Counted from the stretch's first letter, positions 15,042 to 22,419 are shown. The stretch is DNA of 28,691 nt from JBHIDJ01 sp046760105 (GCA_046760105.1 JBHIDJ010000028.1:1-28691), one strand, 5' to 3'. Translations and numbers: made by a program. The notes: generated from the letters alone by a model not told the origin.

Positions 15042-15350
15042 TCAGACCATGTCCTTCAGCCCCTTTAAGGGCTGCACCTTGACAACGTTGCGTGCCGGTT
15101 TGGCCTTGAAGGTAGTTTCTTCCTTAGTAAACGGATTAATACCCCGGCGTTCTGGAACGGCAGGCTTGTAGACAAGTTTTATTTTCATGAGCCCGGGAAC
15201 ATTAAAAACGCCAGAACCCCTCCTCAGGTCGCGTTCTATCAGCTCCGAGAGTGCGTCAAACACGGCACCGACCTGCTTCTTCTTAAGTTCGGTCCGGTCC
15301 GCAATGTAGGCATACACCTCTGTTTTGGTCGACGGTTTTTTGTCTGCCAT
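15042..15350 (-). CDS. HU/IHF-family DNA-binding protein (HU-like, extended)
   Basis: A 102-residue histone-like protein on the minus strand. Residues 9-45 fit the HU helical dimerisation body (TKTEVYAYIADRTELKKKQVGAVFDAL); VPGLMKIKLVYKPAVPERRG and INPFTKEETTFKAKPARNVVKVQPLKGLK give the beta-arm and C-terminus. The GINPFTKE segment is at the arm tip, where HU/IHF insert a proline (P73 here) into DNA. It differs from HupA/HupB (90 residues) by an N-terminal Lys-rich stretch and a longer C-terminus and matches the HU-like subgroup with a VPGLxKIKL core. AGGAG on the minus strand (15361-15357) is 6 nt from the ATG. Probably nucleoid organisation; specific targets unknown. Confidence 0.88.
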   Translation of the reverse strand: MADKKPSTKTEVYAYIADRTELKKKQVGAVFDALSELIERDLRRGSGVFNVPGLMKIKLVYKPAVPERRGINPFTKEETTFKAKPARNVVKVQPLKGLKDMV

Positions 15351-15360
15351 GTATCGCTCC

Positions 15361-15845
15361 TAAGGGCAATTAGAGTTGACGGGATGTAAGCGCTAATTTG
15401 TGCGGCCATAAGTTAGCACAGTCAACAGCGCCGATGGTAGCGTTTATTGAAGAAAAAGTTTGGGTTTTCAGCTTTGGGGTCGCGCTGTTAACTAGGCTCG
15501 TTGGGTCCGGTCACGTCGCAACATGCTTGCGTGAGCAATGCAACTTCTTTATTTAAAAACTGTTTCGCGTCGGTCCGAGAGACCGATCGGTCGCACCGGA
15601 AATGCGCGGGGACGCAGACTCGGCACGTTGTCGATCTCATCGGTAGTCAGCGTTACGGCAGCTGGATGCACGCCGGCGAGCGTTGCAACCCCGCGATTGT
15701 TAGAGGAAATTCATGCCAGCTTGTCGTCGCTAACAAAGCCACCCGCCGTTCATCTGTCTAAGAAAACCACCCGTCGGAAGCGCACGAACGCGACATCGTT
15801 CCCAGTCGCAAGGACGCTGAGGTGCTGAGGTCCTGATGCATCGGC
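15361..15845. other. AT-richer intergenic stretch, no gene supported
   Basis: No ORF here has convincing coding character. On the minus strand a TTGACT (15425-15420) lies upstream of the HU-like gene and could be its -35 element, but no good -10 is seen 16-18 nt downstream. An imperfect 11-nt inverted repeat spans 15421-15431 and 15482-15492 (one mismatch). GACCGATCGGTC at 15581-15592 is a perfect 12-nt palindrome and overlaps a small CGGTC/GACCG hairpin at 15571-15585. These may be regulatory sites; function is not shown. Confidence 0.4.
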
Positions 15846-16273
15846 GTGTGTCCGGATCGTCGCTCCGGGGCCGCCGCCCTGACCGCTGCCGGCTGCAAGT
15901 ACCAACCCGATGACAGGATAGGGAACCCATGCCTGACGGGTCCGCTGCCGCGACGCCTCGCGAGCCACGACCTGATCGCGGTGGGCTGGGAGGGCATCGA
16001 CACGAGCAGCTTTGGGATTGCCATGGGCATCTCGCGGGTGCGGGCGACGGCAAGATCGGTGTCTGGGCCAATCCCGCGCACCACCGCCTGACCCACCTCA
16101 TCCGCTACCTCTTGCAGAAGGTCTCTGCCAACGCCAGTTGCTCCGATGTCCAGGGCGAGGTCGACGCACGCTTTCTGCAACGCTTGCTGGCGCCAGGATG
16201 GACTAGCGAAAGGCGAGGCGAAAACACGACCAGCCACACCGGTTGGATAGTCAAATGGTGCTTACTACCGTAA
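15846..16273 (+). pseudogene. Possible frameshifted remnant of an unrecognised protein
   Basis: Strong G/C-ending codon preference runs in one + frame from about 15870 to 16045 (reading AALTAAGCKYQPDD, then LASHDLIAVGWEGIDTSSF). It then continues in the -1 frame from about 16047 to 16205 (DGKIGVWANPAHHRLTHLIR, then SDVQGEVDARFLQRLLAPGW). Joining the frames gives about 140 residues. The break falls in the GC-rich run CGGGTGCGGGCGACGG, so a single base loss, or an assembly error, would explain it. The family is not recognised. A 159-codon minus-strand ORF (16237-15758) shares the wobble positions over the first half and cannot be fully excluded, but its protein reads less plausibly. Confidence 0.35.
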
Positions 16274-16360
16274 GCACCGCCGCCGCGTAGGTGTTGCCTC
16301 GAGGCGACCGTTCTTCGGGAACAATCCTTAGAAAATAATGCGTTACCGGGGGGAGCTCGC

Positions 16361-16366
16361 TATAAT
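16361..16366 (+). promoter_or_regulatory. Possible -10 box (TATAAT) upstream of fmdB
   Basis: A perfect TATAAT lies 68 nt before the fmdB ATG. No good TTGACA-like hexamer is found 16-18 nt upstream (the region there reads ATGCGT), so the promoter is only suggested. Transcription would begin near 16373, a few bases before the hairpin at 16387-16414. Confidence 0.45.
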
Positions 16367-16386
16367 TAAACATTGAACTGATGCCG

Positions 16387-16422
16387 CACCGCCCCTATTT
16401 GAAAAAGGGCGGTGTATTTTTT
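16387..16422 (+). terminator. Intrinsic-terminator-like hairpin in the fmdB leader
   Basis: CACCGCCC (16387-16394) pairs perfectly with GGGCGGTG (16407-16414) around a 12-nt loop and is followed directly by TATTTTTT (16415-16422). This is a good Rho-independent terminator shape. The fmdB ribosome site GGAG (16423-16426) starts at the next base, so the hairpin sits between a TATAAT box and the gene and may act as an attenuator, or end a short leader RNA of about 50 nt. Confidence 0.7.
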
Positions 16423-16433
16423 GGAGATTAGGC

Positions 16434-16730
16434 ATGCCAATATACGAGTATCGATGTGAGGTCTGTGGCCATGAAATGGAGGCCATACAGAAGTTCAGAG
16501 ACCGTGCATTGAAGGACTGCCCTGCCTGTGGCAAGCCTGAGCTAAAAAAGCTGGTCTCGGCGGCGGGTTTTCAGCTAAAGGGCACAGGCTGGTACGTCAC
16601 GGACTTCAAGGATAGCGACAAGAAGAAGGCGAAGGCTGGCTCGGATAGTGGCGCCAAGACCGGTACCGAGTCTGACACGAAGCCCAAGAAAGAAGAGAAG
16701 AAAGCCAGCAGCTCCAACTCCAGCGACTAG
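16434..16730 (+). CDS. FmdB-family putative regulatory protein with zinc ribbon
   Basis: A 98-residue protein whose first ~40 residues form the FmdB/CxxC zinc ribbon: MPIYEYRCEVCGHEME with C8 and C11, then CPACGKPEL with C29 and C32, the four expected metal ligands. After a short GFQLKGTGWYVTDF segment, the tail (55-98) is a low-complexity Lys/Ser/Glu/Thr-rich stretch, common in this family. GGAG 7 nt before the ATG is a good ribosome site. The molecular role of FmdB proteins is poorly defined. Location just ahead of a DUF502 membrane protein and aspS is a recurrent gammaproteobacterial arrangement. The leader hairpin suggests expression control by attenuation. Confidence 0.9.
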   Translation: MPIYEYRCEVCGHEMEAIQKFRDRALKDCPACGKPELKKLVSAAGFQLKGTGWYVTDFKDSDKKKAKAGSDSGAKTGTESDTKPKKEEKKASSSNSSD

Positions 16731-16743
16731 TCAGTTAAGTAAT

Positions 16744-17388
16744 ATGATGACCCACTTTCGGCGTTACATCATCGCGGGGCTCCTGGTTTGGGTTCCCGTG
16801 GGGATCACATGGTTTGTGATCAAGTTCATGGTCGACGTCATGGACACGACGCTGTTATTGCTGCCCCCAAGTGTTCGCCCTGAAAACCTGCTGGGCTTCA
16901 GAATACCCGGACTGGGAATAGTTCTGACAGCTATTATCCTTCTCGTCACCGGCATCGTGGTCGCTAATCTCGTTGGCCGCAAGCTTGTACAGACCGGTGA
17001 GCGTCTGCTGGCCCGCATACCCTTGGTGCGTTCTATTTATTCGGGTGTCAAGCAGGTGACGGAGACCATGGTTGCCGGCACCGGCAAGTCCTTCCGCAGC
17101 GTAGTTCTCATCGAGTATCCACGCAAAGGAATATGGACGCTGGCGTTCTTGACCGGAGAGGGGGGTGTCGCCGAGGTAGAGGATAAGACCGCGCAACAAG
17201 TGACCCATATCTTTGTGCCCACGACTCCCAATCCTACCTCTGGTTTCTTTCTTATGGTTCCCACCGAAGACGTGTTGGTGCTGGATATGTCCGTGGACGA
17301 CGGGCTGAAAATGATTATTTCTGCTGGTGTCGTGGTTCCGAAGGAAAAGAGAGAAGCCCTAATCGCCCGCAATGCTAAGACCGCCTAA
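16744..17388 (+). CDS. DUF502 family inner-membrane protein
   Basis: A 214-residue integral membrane protein. Two hydrophobic segments are clear at about residues 8-33 (AGLLVWVPVGITWFVIKFMV) and 56-78 (LGIVLTAIILLVTGIVVANLVG). A soluble domain follows with the DUF502 hallmarks LLARIPLVRSIYSGVKQVTETM and the late TPNPTSGFFLMVPTEDVLVLDMSVDDGLKMIISAGVV. ATG 16744 and ATG 16747 are adjacent and both possible. The function of the family is unknown; its widespread position between fmdB and aspS suggests a housekeeping envelope role rather than a substrate-specific transporter. It lies 13 nt after fmdB, consistent with an operon. Confidence 0.88.
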   Translation: MMTHFRRYIIAGLLVWVPVGITWFVIKFMVDVMDTTLLLLPPSVRPENLLGFRIPGLGIVLTAIILLVTGIVVANLVGRKLVQTGERLLARIPLVRSIYSGVKQVTETMVAGTGKSFRSVVLIEYPRKGIWTLAFLTGEGGVAEVEDKTAQQVTHIFVPTTPNPTSGFFLMVPTEDVLVLDMSVDDGLKMIISAGVVVPKEKREALIARNAKTA

Positions 17389-17433
17389 GCCTCACTGGCT
17401 CTCGAGCCCGCAGGGCTGAGGCAACACGATAGG

Positions 17434-19230
17434 ATGCGTACCCATTTTTGTGGACAGGTCGATGAGTCTCTAATTGACCAGGAGGTCGCGCTGTGCGGCT
17501 GGGTGCACAGCTATCGCGACCACGGCGGACTGATCTTTGTCGACCTGCGTGATCGCGAAGGCGTGGTACAAGTTGTCGTCGATCCGGCTGAGTCGCAGGC
17601 GTTCGCACTGGCGGAGACCGTTCGCAGCGAATATGTGATGCGCGTTGAAGGTCGCGTGCGCCGACGCCCAGCCGGGACAGAGAATCCGAGCCTGCGCACG
17701 GGCCAGGTAGAAGTCGTCGGTACACGTTTAGAGGTTCTCAACAAGTCAGAGGTCCTGCCCTTCCAGCTTGACGAACCGGATGTCAGCGAAGCGGTGCGGC
17801 TGAAGTATCGTTACCTCGACCTGCGCCGCGATGTCATGCATCAAAACATTCGGTTGCGCCACCAAATAACATCCACCTTACGGCGTTTTCTCGAAGACCG
17901 CGGTTTTGTCGAGATCGAAACGCCGATGTTGACCAAATCGACACCCGAAGGCGCACGCGACTACCTGGTGCCGGCGCGAATCTATGCGGGCCATTTCTTT
18001 GCGCTCCCGCAGTCGCCACAAATCTTTAAACAAATTCTGATGGTGGCGGGATTCGAGCGCTACTATCAGTTCGCGCGCTGCTTTCGCGACGAGGACTTGC
18101 GTGCCGACCGGCAGCCCGAGTTTACCCAGCTCGACATCGAGACCACGTTCATGGATGAAAAGGGCATTATGAGGCTCATGGAAGAGATGATCCGGAACCT
18201 GTTCAAGACCGTGTTAGATGTTGAATTGCCTGATCCGTTTCTCTGTCTGACACATACGGAAGCGCTGGCGCGCTACGGCACCGAGCGACCGGATTTACGC
18301 GTGCCGCTTGAGTTAGTGGATGTCGCCGATCTCATGAAGGAGGTCGAGTTCAAGGTGTTCTCGCAAGCGGCCAACCGGTCAGGTGGTCGGGTGGCGGCGC
18401 TGCGTTTGCCGGCTGGCGGCGATCTCGCGCGCAAAGCAATCGAAGATTACGAGGCATTTATCAAGGCACATTACAACGCAAAGGGGCTGGCGTACATCAA
18501 GGTTAACGACCCGTCGAAAGGACGCGATGGCCTGCAATCACCGATTCTTAAATTCCTGCCCGAGTCAGTCATTACTGGAGTGATGGACCGGACCGGCGCG
18601 CAGGCGGGTGATATGGTGTTTTTCGGCGCCGATCATGCGAGCGTCGTCAACGACTCGTTAGGGGCGTTGCGAGCGCAGATGAGCGCCGACAGGGGACTGA
18701 CGGAAGGTGGGTGGAGACCAGTATGGATTACAGACTTCCCGATGTTTGAGTATGATGCGGACGCTAAGCGATGGGTGGCCCTGCATCATCCCTTCACGGC
18801 ACCGAAAGAAGCCGATATCGAACACGTTGATATCGATCCAGCGAACGTTGGATCGCGTGCCTACGACTTGGTCCTGAACGGGGTCGAGCTCGGCGGCGGT
18901 TCGATTCGTAACCATCGGCTAGACGTGCAGCAGAAGGTGTTCACGGCGCTGGGCATCGAGCAGCAGGAGGTGCAGGAGAGGTTTGGCTTTTTGCTCGAGG
19001 CATTGAAATACGGGGCGCCACCGCATGGGGGCATTGCCTTCGGTCTCGACCGTATCGCGGCATTGATGGCCGGCGCGGATTCGATCCGCGAGGTAATTGC
19101 TTTTCCAAAGACACAGAAGGCGGCAGACCTTATGACGGAAGCCCCCAGTGCTGTGAACGACACACAGCTGCGCGAACTACACATCAAGTTACGCAAGCCA
19201 CCATCACCCGCTAAGAAAGCACAATCCTAG
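17434..19230 (+). CDS. aspS: Aspartyl-tRNA synthetase, likely non-discriminating (Asp/Asn)
   Basis: A 598-residue bacterial-type class II synthetase charging tRNA with aspartate. The N-terminal OB-fold anticodon-binding domain spans about residues 1-105. The catalytic core carries motif 2 (FRDEDLRADRQPEFTQLD, 217-234) and motif 3 (GLDR at 537-540 within AFGLDRIAALMAG); the bacterial GAD insertion lies between. QSPQIFKQ (193-200) is the usual flipping-loop/ATP region. In the anticodon domain the residues are RDHGG (28-32) and a Gly at 81 (PAGTENP). His and Gly at these positions are described for non-discriminating AspRS, whereas the E. coli discriminating enzyme has Leu-Gly-Ser and Lys. If so, Asp-tRNA(Asn) would be amidated by GatCAB. 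Confidence 0.96.
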   Translation: MRTHFCGQVDESLIDQEVALCGWVHSYRDHGGLIFVDLRDREGVVQVVVDPAESQAFALAETVRSEYVMRVEGRVRRRPAGTENPSLRTGQVEVVGTRLEVLNKSEVLPFQLDEPDVSEAVRLKYRYLDLRRDVMHQNIRLRHQITSTLRRFLEDRGFVEIETPMLTKSTPEGARDYLVPARIYAGHFFALPQSPQIFKQILMVAGFERYYQFARCFRDEDLRADRQPEFTQLDIETTFMDEKGIMRLMEEMIRNLFKTVLDVELPDPFLCLTHTEALARYGTERPDLRVPLELVDVADLMKEVEFKVFSQAANRSGGRVAALRLPAGGDLARKAIEDYEAFIKAHYNAKGLAYIKVNDPSKGRDGLQSPILKFLPESVITGVMDRTGAQAGDMVFFGADHASVVNDSLGALRAQMSADRGLTEGGWRPVWITDFPMFEYDADAKRWVALHHPFTAPKEADIEHVDIDPANVGSRAYDLVLNGVELGGGSIRNHRLDVQQKVFTALGIEQQEVQERFGFLLEALKYGAPPHGGIAFGLDRIAALMAGADSIREVIAFPKTQKAADLMTEAPSAVNDTQLRELHIKLRKPPSPAKKAQS

Positions 19231-19240
19231 CACGGCTCTC

Positions 19241-19687
19241 ATGAACGGCTATAAAAGGCCAGAGTCGGTTCTGGTCGTTGTCCACACCGCGACGGGCAAG
19301 GTGTTGGTGATGCGCCGTCGCGATAAGCCCGAGTTTTGGCAGTCGGTAACCGGCAGTATGCGATGGGACGAAGATGCGCCCGTGATCACGGCGCGGCGGG
19401 AGTTGAAAGAAGAGACCGGACTTACTATCAGTGGCGGATTACGCGACTGGGACAAGACTTACCGGTTCAAGATCATGTCGCAGTGGGCGCATCGCTATGC
19501 GCCGGGAACGTGCGAGAATGTCGAACATCTTTTTTCACTTGAACTTCCGGGAGAAGCAACCGTCACGTTGAACCCAAATGAACATGTCGAATTCGCTTGG
19601 CTTTCCTTTGATGAGGCACTAACGCGGGTCACATCGTGGACCAACCGCGAGGCGATCGAACTGGTACAAAAGGCCGGGGGATTCTGA
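19241..19687 (+). CDS. nudB: Nudix hydrolase, dihydroneopterin triphosphate pyrophosphatase-like
   Basis: A 148-residue Nudix protein placed 10 nt after aspS, as in E. coli, where NudB removes pyrophosphate from dihydroneopterin triphosphate in folate synthesis. FWQSVTGSM (32-40) matches the NudB signature. The Nudix helix residues RRELKEETGL (52-61) hold the metal-binding Arg-Glu and Glu-Glu. Counting from Gly38, Glu44 is followed by eight instead of seven residues before Arg53-Glu54, so the box is one residue longer than the strict consensus; the catalytic part is intact. Gene order supports the assignment. Confidence 0.88.
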   Translation: MNGYKRPESVLVVVHTATGKVLVMRRRDKPEFWQSVTGSMRWDEDAPVITARRELKEETGLTISGGLRDWDKTYRFKIMSQWAHRYAPGTCENVEHLFSLELPGEATVTLNPNEHVEFAWLSFDEALTRVTSWTNREAIELVQKAGGF

Positions 19688-19711
19688 CATCGACCTCTCG
19701 ACAGGCTGTTC

Positions 19712-20359
19712 GTGGACGATAAGTTAAGACGCGGAACGGTTGTGCTCGTTCACGGCCTGTGGTTATCTGGCTGGACGCTTTATTTTCTCCGCTACCGCCT
19801 GCAGCGCTTCGGTTTTGACGCTTGTACCTTTTCGTATGCGTCCGTCAACCAAAACCTGTTGGAGAACGCTGAGACCTTGCATCGTTATATGCGCACACTG
19901 GGTGCACCCGTCGTGCACCTGGTTGGTCACAGCCTTGGCGGTTTGGTGATCCGCGCGCTCTTACATCAACATCCCGAGCAGCCCCCGGGGCGCGTTGTCA
20001 CCCTGGGTGCGCCCCATCGCGGCAGTTATCCGGCAAGGATCCTCGCGCGCACTATGGTTGGTCGCAAGATTACCGGGCGTTCGATACAACAGCTGCTCGC
20101 GGGGTTCCCAGAGCACTGGGAAATGCCGCCGCGCGATTTCGGCGTTATCGCCGGTAATCTGAGCCTAGGTATGGGCCGACTGTTTCCCGGTTTACCCAAA
20201 CCCAATGACGGTGTGGTGACGCTGGCGGAGACGCAGCTAGCGGGGGCGAGCGACTATATCACGCTGCATGTGTCTCACACAGCAATGATCGTGTCCAAAC
20301 GGGTGGCGCGTCAGGTCTGTCATTTTCTGGACTATGGTCGCTTTGCACATGCAGCCTAG
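19712..20359 (+). CDS. Alpha/beta hydrolase, lipase/esterase-like
   Basis: A 215-residue alpha/beta-hydrolase. The oxyanion-hole HG is at residues 14-15 (LVHGLW), the nucleophile elbow GHSLGG (72-77) carries Ser74, an acidic residue is likely the Asp in KPNDGVVT (near 173-177), and the catalytic His is in HVSHTAMIV near the C-terminus. The PHRGSYPARILAR segment after the core resembles PGAP1-like/triacylglycerol lipase-type hydrolases. There is no signal peptide or membrane segment, so a cytosolic esterase is likely. Translation seems to begin at GTG 19712. It sits between nudB and yebC, an insertion relative to the E. coli order. Substrate unknown. Confidence 0.8.
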   Translation: MDDKLRRGTVVLVHGLWLSGWTLYFLRYRLQRFGFDACTFSYASVNQNLLENAETLHRYMRTLGAPVVHLVGHSLGGLVIRALLHQHPEQPPGRVVTLGAPHRGSYPARILARTMVGRKITGRSIQQLLAGFPEHWEMPPRDFGVIAGNLSLGMGRLFPGLPKPNDGVVTLAETQLAGASDYITLHVSHTAMIVSKRVARQVCHFLDYGRFAHAA

Positions 20360-20414
20360 GCGCGTCCATACATCCTTTAATCTGGGGGAAGGGGCCGTGT
20401 GTCCGGACGCTCGG

Positions 20415-20444
20415 TTGGGGATCGCCACGGGCAAGTGGTAAACT
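20415..20444 (+). promoter_or_regulatory. Candidate extended -10 promoter for yebC
   Basis: TTGGGG (20415-20420) is 18 nt upstream of TAAACT (20439-20444), which is preceded by TG at the extended -10 position (20436-20437). The transcript would start near 20451 at the base of the leader hairpin. Each element is imperfect, so this is tentative. Confidence 0.35.
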
Positions 20445-20448
20445 CCTG

Positions 20449-20487
20449 CCGGCCGTTTCCGTCTCTGGCGGCAGAGAGCACGGCCGG
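20449..20487 (+). other. Two-part stem-loop in the yebC leader
   Basis: Outer arms CCGGCCG (20449-20455) and CGGCCGG (20481-20487) are perfectly complementary. Inside them TCTCTG (20462-20467) and CAGAGA (20472-20477) form a second perfect stem around a GCGG loop. The structure lies 35-73 nt before the yebC ATG. No T-run follows, so it is a leader element rather than a terminator. Confidence 0.5.
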
Positions 20488-20521
20488 TGCCTAACGAGCA
20501 CGGAGTCTAGTAAGCGTATCT

Positions 20522-21262
20522 ATGGCTGGCCACAGCAAATGGGCCAACATCCGTTTCCGCAAGGGCGCACAGGATGCCCGTCGTGGCAAGCTCTTCACCA
20601 AGTTGATCCGAGAGATTACGGTGGCCGCTCGCCTGGGGGGCGATGACCCGGCAGCCAACCCGCCACTGCGCGCTGCCATCGACAAGGCGCAGGCGCAAAA
20701 CATGCCCAAGGACAACATCGAGCGGGCTATTAAACGCGGTACCGGCGAGCTGGAGGGAGTCAACTACGAGGAGGTTCGTTATGAGGGGTATGCGTCGGGC
20801 GGGGTCGCGGTGCTGATAGAGTGCACCACAGACAACCGCAACCGCACGGTCAACGAGGTGCGCCACGTGTTTACCAAGCACGGCGGCAATCTCGGCACCG
20901 ATGGTTCCGTCGCCTATCTGTTTAGCAAGCAGGGCACGCTCAGCTTTCCCGCCAACAGCGACGAAGACGCCGTCATGGAAATCGCCATCTCTGCCGGTGC
21001 CGAAGACATTGTGACGAATGACGATGGTTCCATCGATGTGCTCACAACACCACAAGACTTCGAGACGGTACGCGACGCCATGAAAGCGGCCGATCTCGTA
21101 CCGGAGCTGGCCGAGGTCACCCAACGCGCATCGACCAGCGTACATCTATCCGGCGATCAGGCAGAGAAGACGTTACGGTTGCTCGAGGCACTTGAAGACT
21201 TGGACGACGTGCAAAACGTGTACACGAACGCTGACTTTCCGGAAGAGCTGGCGAGCGCATGA
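20522..21262 (+). CDS. yebC: YebC/PmpR family transcriptional regulator or translation factor
   Basis: A 246-residue YebC/TACO1 protein. The N-terminal MAGHSKWANIRFRKGAQDARRGKLFTKL is the family signature, followed by GGDDPAANPPLRAAIDKAQAQNMPKDNIERAIKRGTGE (about 40-75), and domain II/III segments YEGYASGGVAVLIECTTDNRNRT and VFTKHGGNLGTDGSVAYLF. Homologues have been described both as DNA-binding regulators and as ribosome-associated factors that ease translation of difficult motifs. It precedes ruvC, as in E. coli. The length is typical (~246), and the start is unambiguous from the conserved N-terminus. Confidence 0.95.
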   Translation: MAGHSKWANIRFRKGAQDARRGKLFTKLIREITVAARLGGDDPAANPPLRAAIDKAQAQNMPKDNIERAIKRGTGELEGVNYEEVRYEGYASGGVAVLIECTTDNRNRTVNEVRHVFTKHGGNLGTDGSVAYLFSKQGTLSFPANSDEDAVMEIAISAGAEDIVTNDDGSIDVLTTPQDFETVRDAMKAADLVPELAEVTQRASTSVHLSGDQAEKTLRLLEALEDLDDVQNVYTNADFPEELASA

Positions 21263-21281
21263 ATAAGTGCGCTCACCTACG

Positions 21282-21315
21282 TCAGCTGGTCGACCCGAAG
21301 GCGACGACCGGCTGA
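21282..21315 (+). promoter_or_regulatory. Hairpin over the ruvC translation start
   Basis: TCAGCTGGTCG (21282-21292) pairs with CGACCGGCTGA (21305-21315) over 11 bp with one G-U pair. The 12-nt loop contains GAAGG (21297-21301), the only ribosome-site-like motif before ruvC. The last paired base is the A of the ruvC ATG, so folding could affect initiation. Confidence 0.4.
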
Positions 21316-21827
21316 TGCGCGTACTCGGTATTGACCCAGGTTCGAGGATAACTGGGTTCGGTATGGTCGCGATCGCGCCCGATGGCGCGCTTACCTATAT
21401 CGATAGCGGCTGTGTACGCGCCGAGACCGGCAGCCAATCCGAACGCCTCAAGGTCATCTATGATGGCGTGTCTGCGGTCATAAGCTCATACAAGCCTGAT
21501 GCCATCGCGATCGAAAAGGTGTTTATGGCGCGCAACGCTGACTCGGCGCTCAAGCTCGGCCAGGCGCGCGGTGCGGCGATATGCGCCGGCATCAACTATC
21601 AGTTGGAAGCAAGGGAGTACACCGCGCTACAGATAAAGCGCGCGGTGGTCGGTAACGGTCATGCCCACAAGCAACAGGTGCAGCACATGGTAAAGGCCTT
21701 GCTTGGTCTGGCGGACACCCCGCAGGCGGATGCGGCGGACGCGCTCGCCTGCGCGATCTGCCATGCGCACTATGCGTTGGGTCGTGCGGCGCTGACACGT
21801 GGCCTAACCCTAAAGGCGGCTCGATGA
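21315..21827 (+). CDS. ruvC: Holliday junction resolvase RuvC
   Basis: A 170-residue endonuclease that cuts Holliday junctions in homologous recombination. All four acidic catalytic residues are visible: D7 (GIDPGSR), E67 (AIEKVF), D139 and D142 (QADAADALA). FMARNADSALKLGQARGAA is the family segment after the second acid. ATG 21315 is chosen over an upstream in-frame start because it places D7 exactly where it lies in E. coli RuvC. It overlaps ruvA by 4 nt (ATGA), so the two are translationally coupled. Confidence 0.96.
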   Translation: MRVLGIDPGSRITGFGMVAIAPDGALTYIDSGCVRAETGSQSERLKVIYDGVSAVISSYKPDAIAIEKVFMARNADSALKLGQARGAAICAGINYQLEAREYTALQIKRAVVGNGHAHKQQVQHMVKALLGLADTPQADAADALACAICHAHYALGRAALTRGLTLKAAR

Positions 21828-22414
21828 TCGGTCGATTGCGCGGCAAGCTATTGCATAAGGAACCACCGTGGTTATTAATTGACGTGGGCGGGGTGGGTTA
21901 CGAGCTGGAGGCCCCCATGACCACCTTCTACGATCTGCCGGCGCTCGGGGCCACGATCACCCTTTACACCCACATGGTGGTGCGCGACGATGCGCAACTG
22001 TTGTATGGCTTCAGTCGCGAACCCCAGCGACGTCTGTTTCGCAGCCTCATCAAGGTAAGCGGGATCGGTCCACGCGTTGCGCTCGCAATCCTATCCGGTC
22101 TTTCGGAGCACGAGTTCGTCCAATGTATCAGCACCGAAGACATCACACGCCTGAGCCAGGCGCCCGGGGTGGGTCGTAAGACGGCGCAGCGCCTGGTGGT
22201 GGAGATGCGAGATCAAGCGTTTATGGCATCTGGGGTGAGACCGGTCGTGGGGGCGGAGGCGGTGCCACAGGATCCAATAGCGGAAGCGGTTAGTGCATTG
22301 GTGGCGCTCGGCTATAGGCCGAGCGAAGCTAGCCGTGCGGTGCAGGGTGTGTCACCCACCGGGCTGACGACCGAAGACATCATTCGTCACGCGCTGAAGC
22401 GTGCGGCAGGGTAA
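21824..22414 (+). CDS. ruvA: Holliday junction branch migration protein RuvA
   Basis: A 196-residue junction-binding protein that forms tetramers on four-way DNA and recruits RuvB. The N-terminal OB-fold starts MIGRLRGKLLHKEPPWLLIDVGGVGYELEAP. Helix-hairpin-helix motifs are visible at LIKVSGIGPRVALAILSG (about 68-85) and LSQAPGVGRKTAQRLVVEM (about 106-124). The C-terminal domain (about 150-196: AVSALVALGYRPSEASRAV) is the RuvB-binding part. It overlaps ruvC by 4 nt and is followed 5 nt later by ruvB. Confidence 0.96.
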   Translation: MIGRLRGKLLHKEPPWLLIDVGGVGYELEAPMTTFYDLPALGATITLYTHMVVRDDAQLLYGFSREPQRRLFRSLIKVSGIGPRVALAILSGLSEHEFVQCISTEDITRLSQAPGVGRKTAQRLVVEMRDQAFMASGVRPVVGAEAVPQDPIAEAVSALVALGYRPSEASRAVQGVSPTGLTTEDIIRHALKRAAG

Positions 22415-22419
22415 GCAAC

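Noticed and set aside
15758..16237. 159-codon minus-strand ORF in the gene-poor gap
   Set aside because: It shares wobble positions with the + frame over the first half, but codon bias weakens over the second half and the protein has no recognisable features; kept only as an alternative to the remnant.
17405..17417. AGCCC/GGGCT hairpin between DUF502 and aspS
   Set aside because: The stem is five base pairs and no T-run follows.
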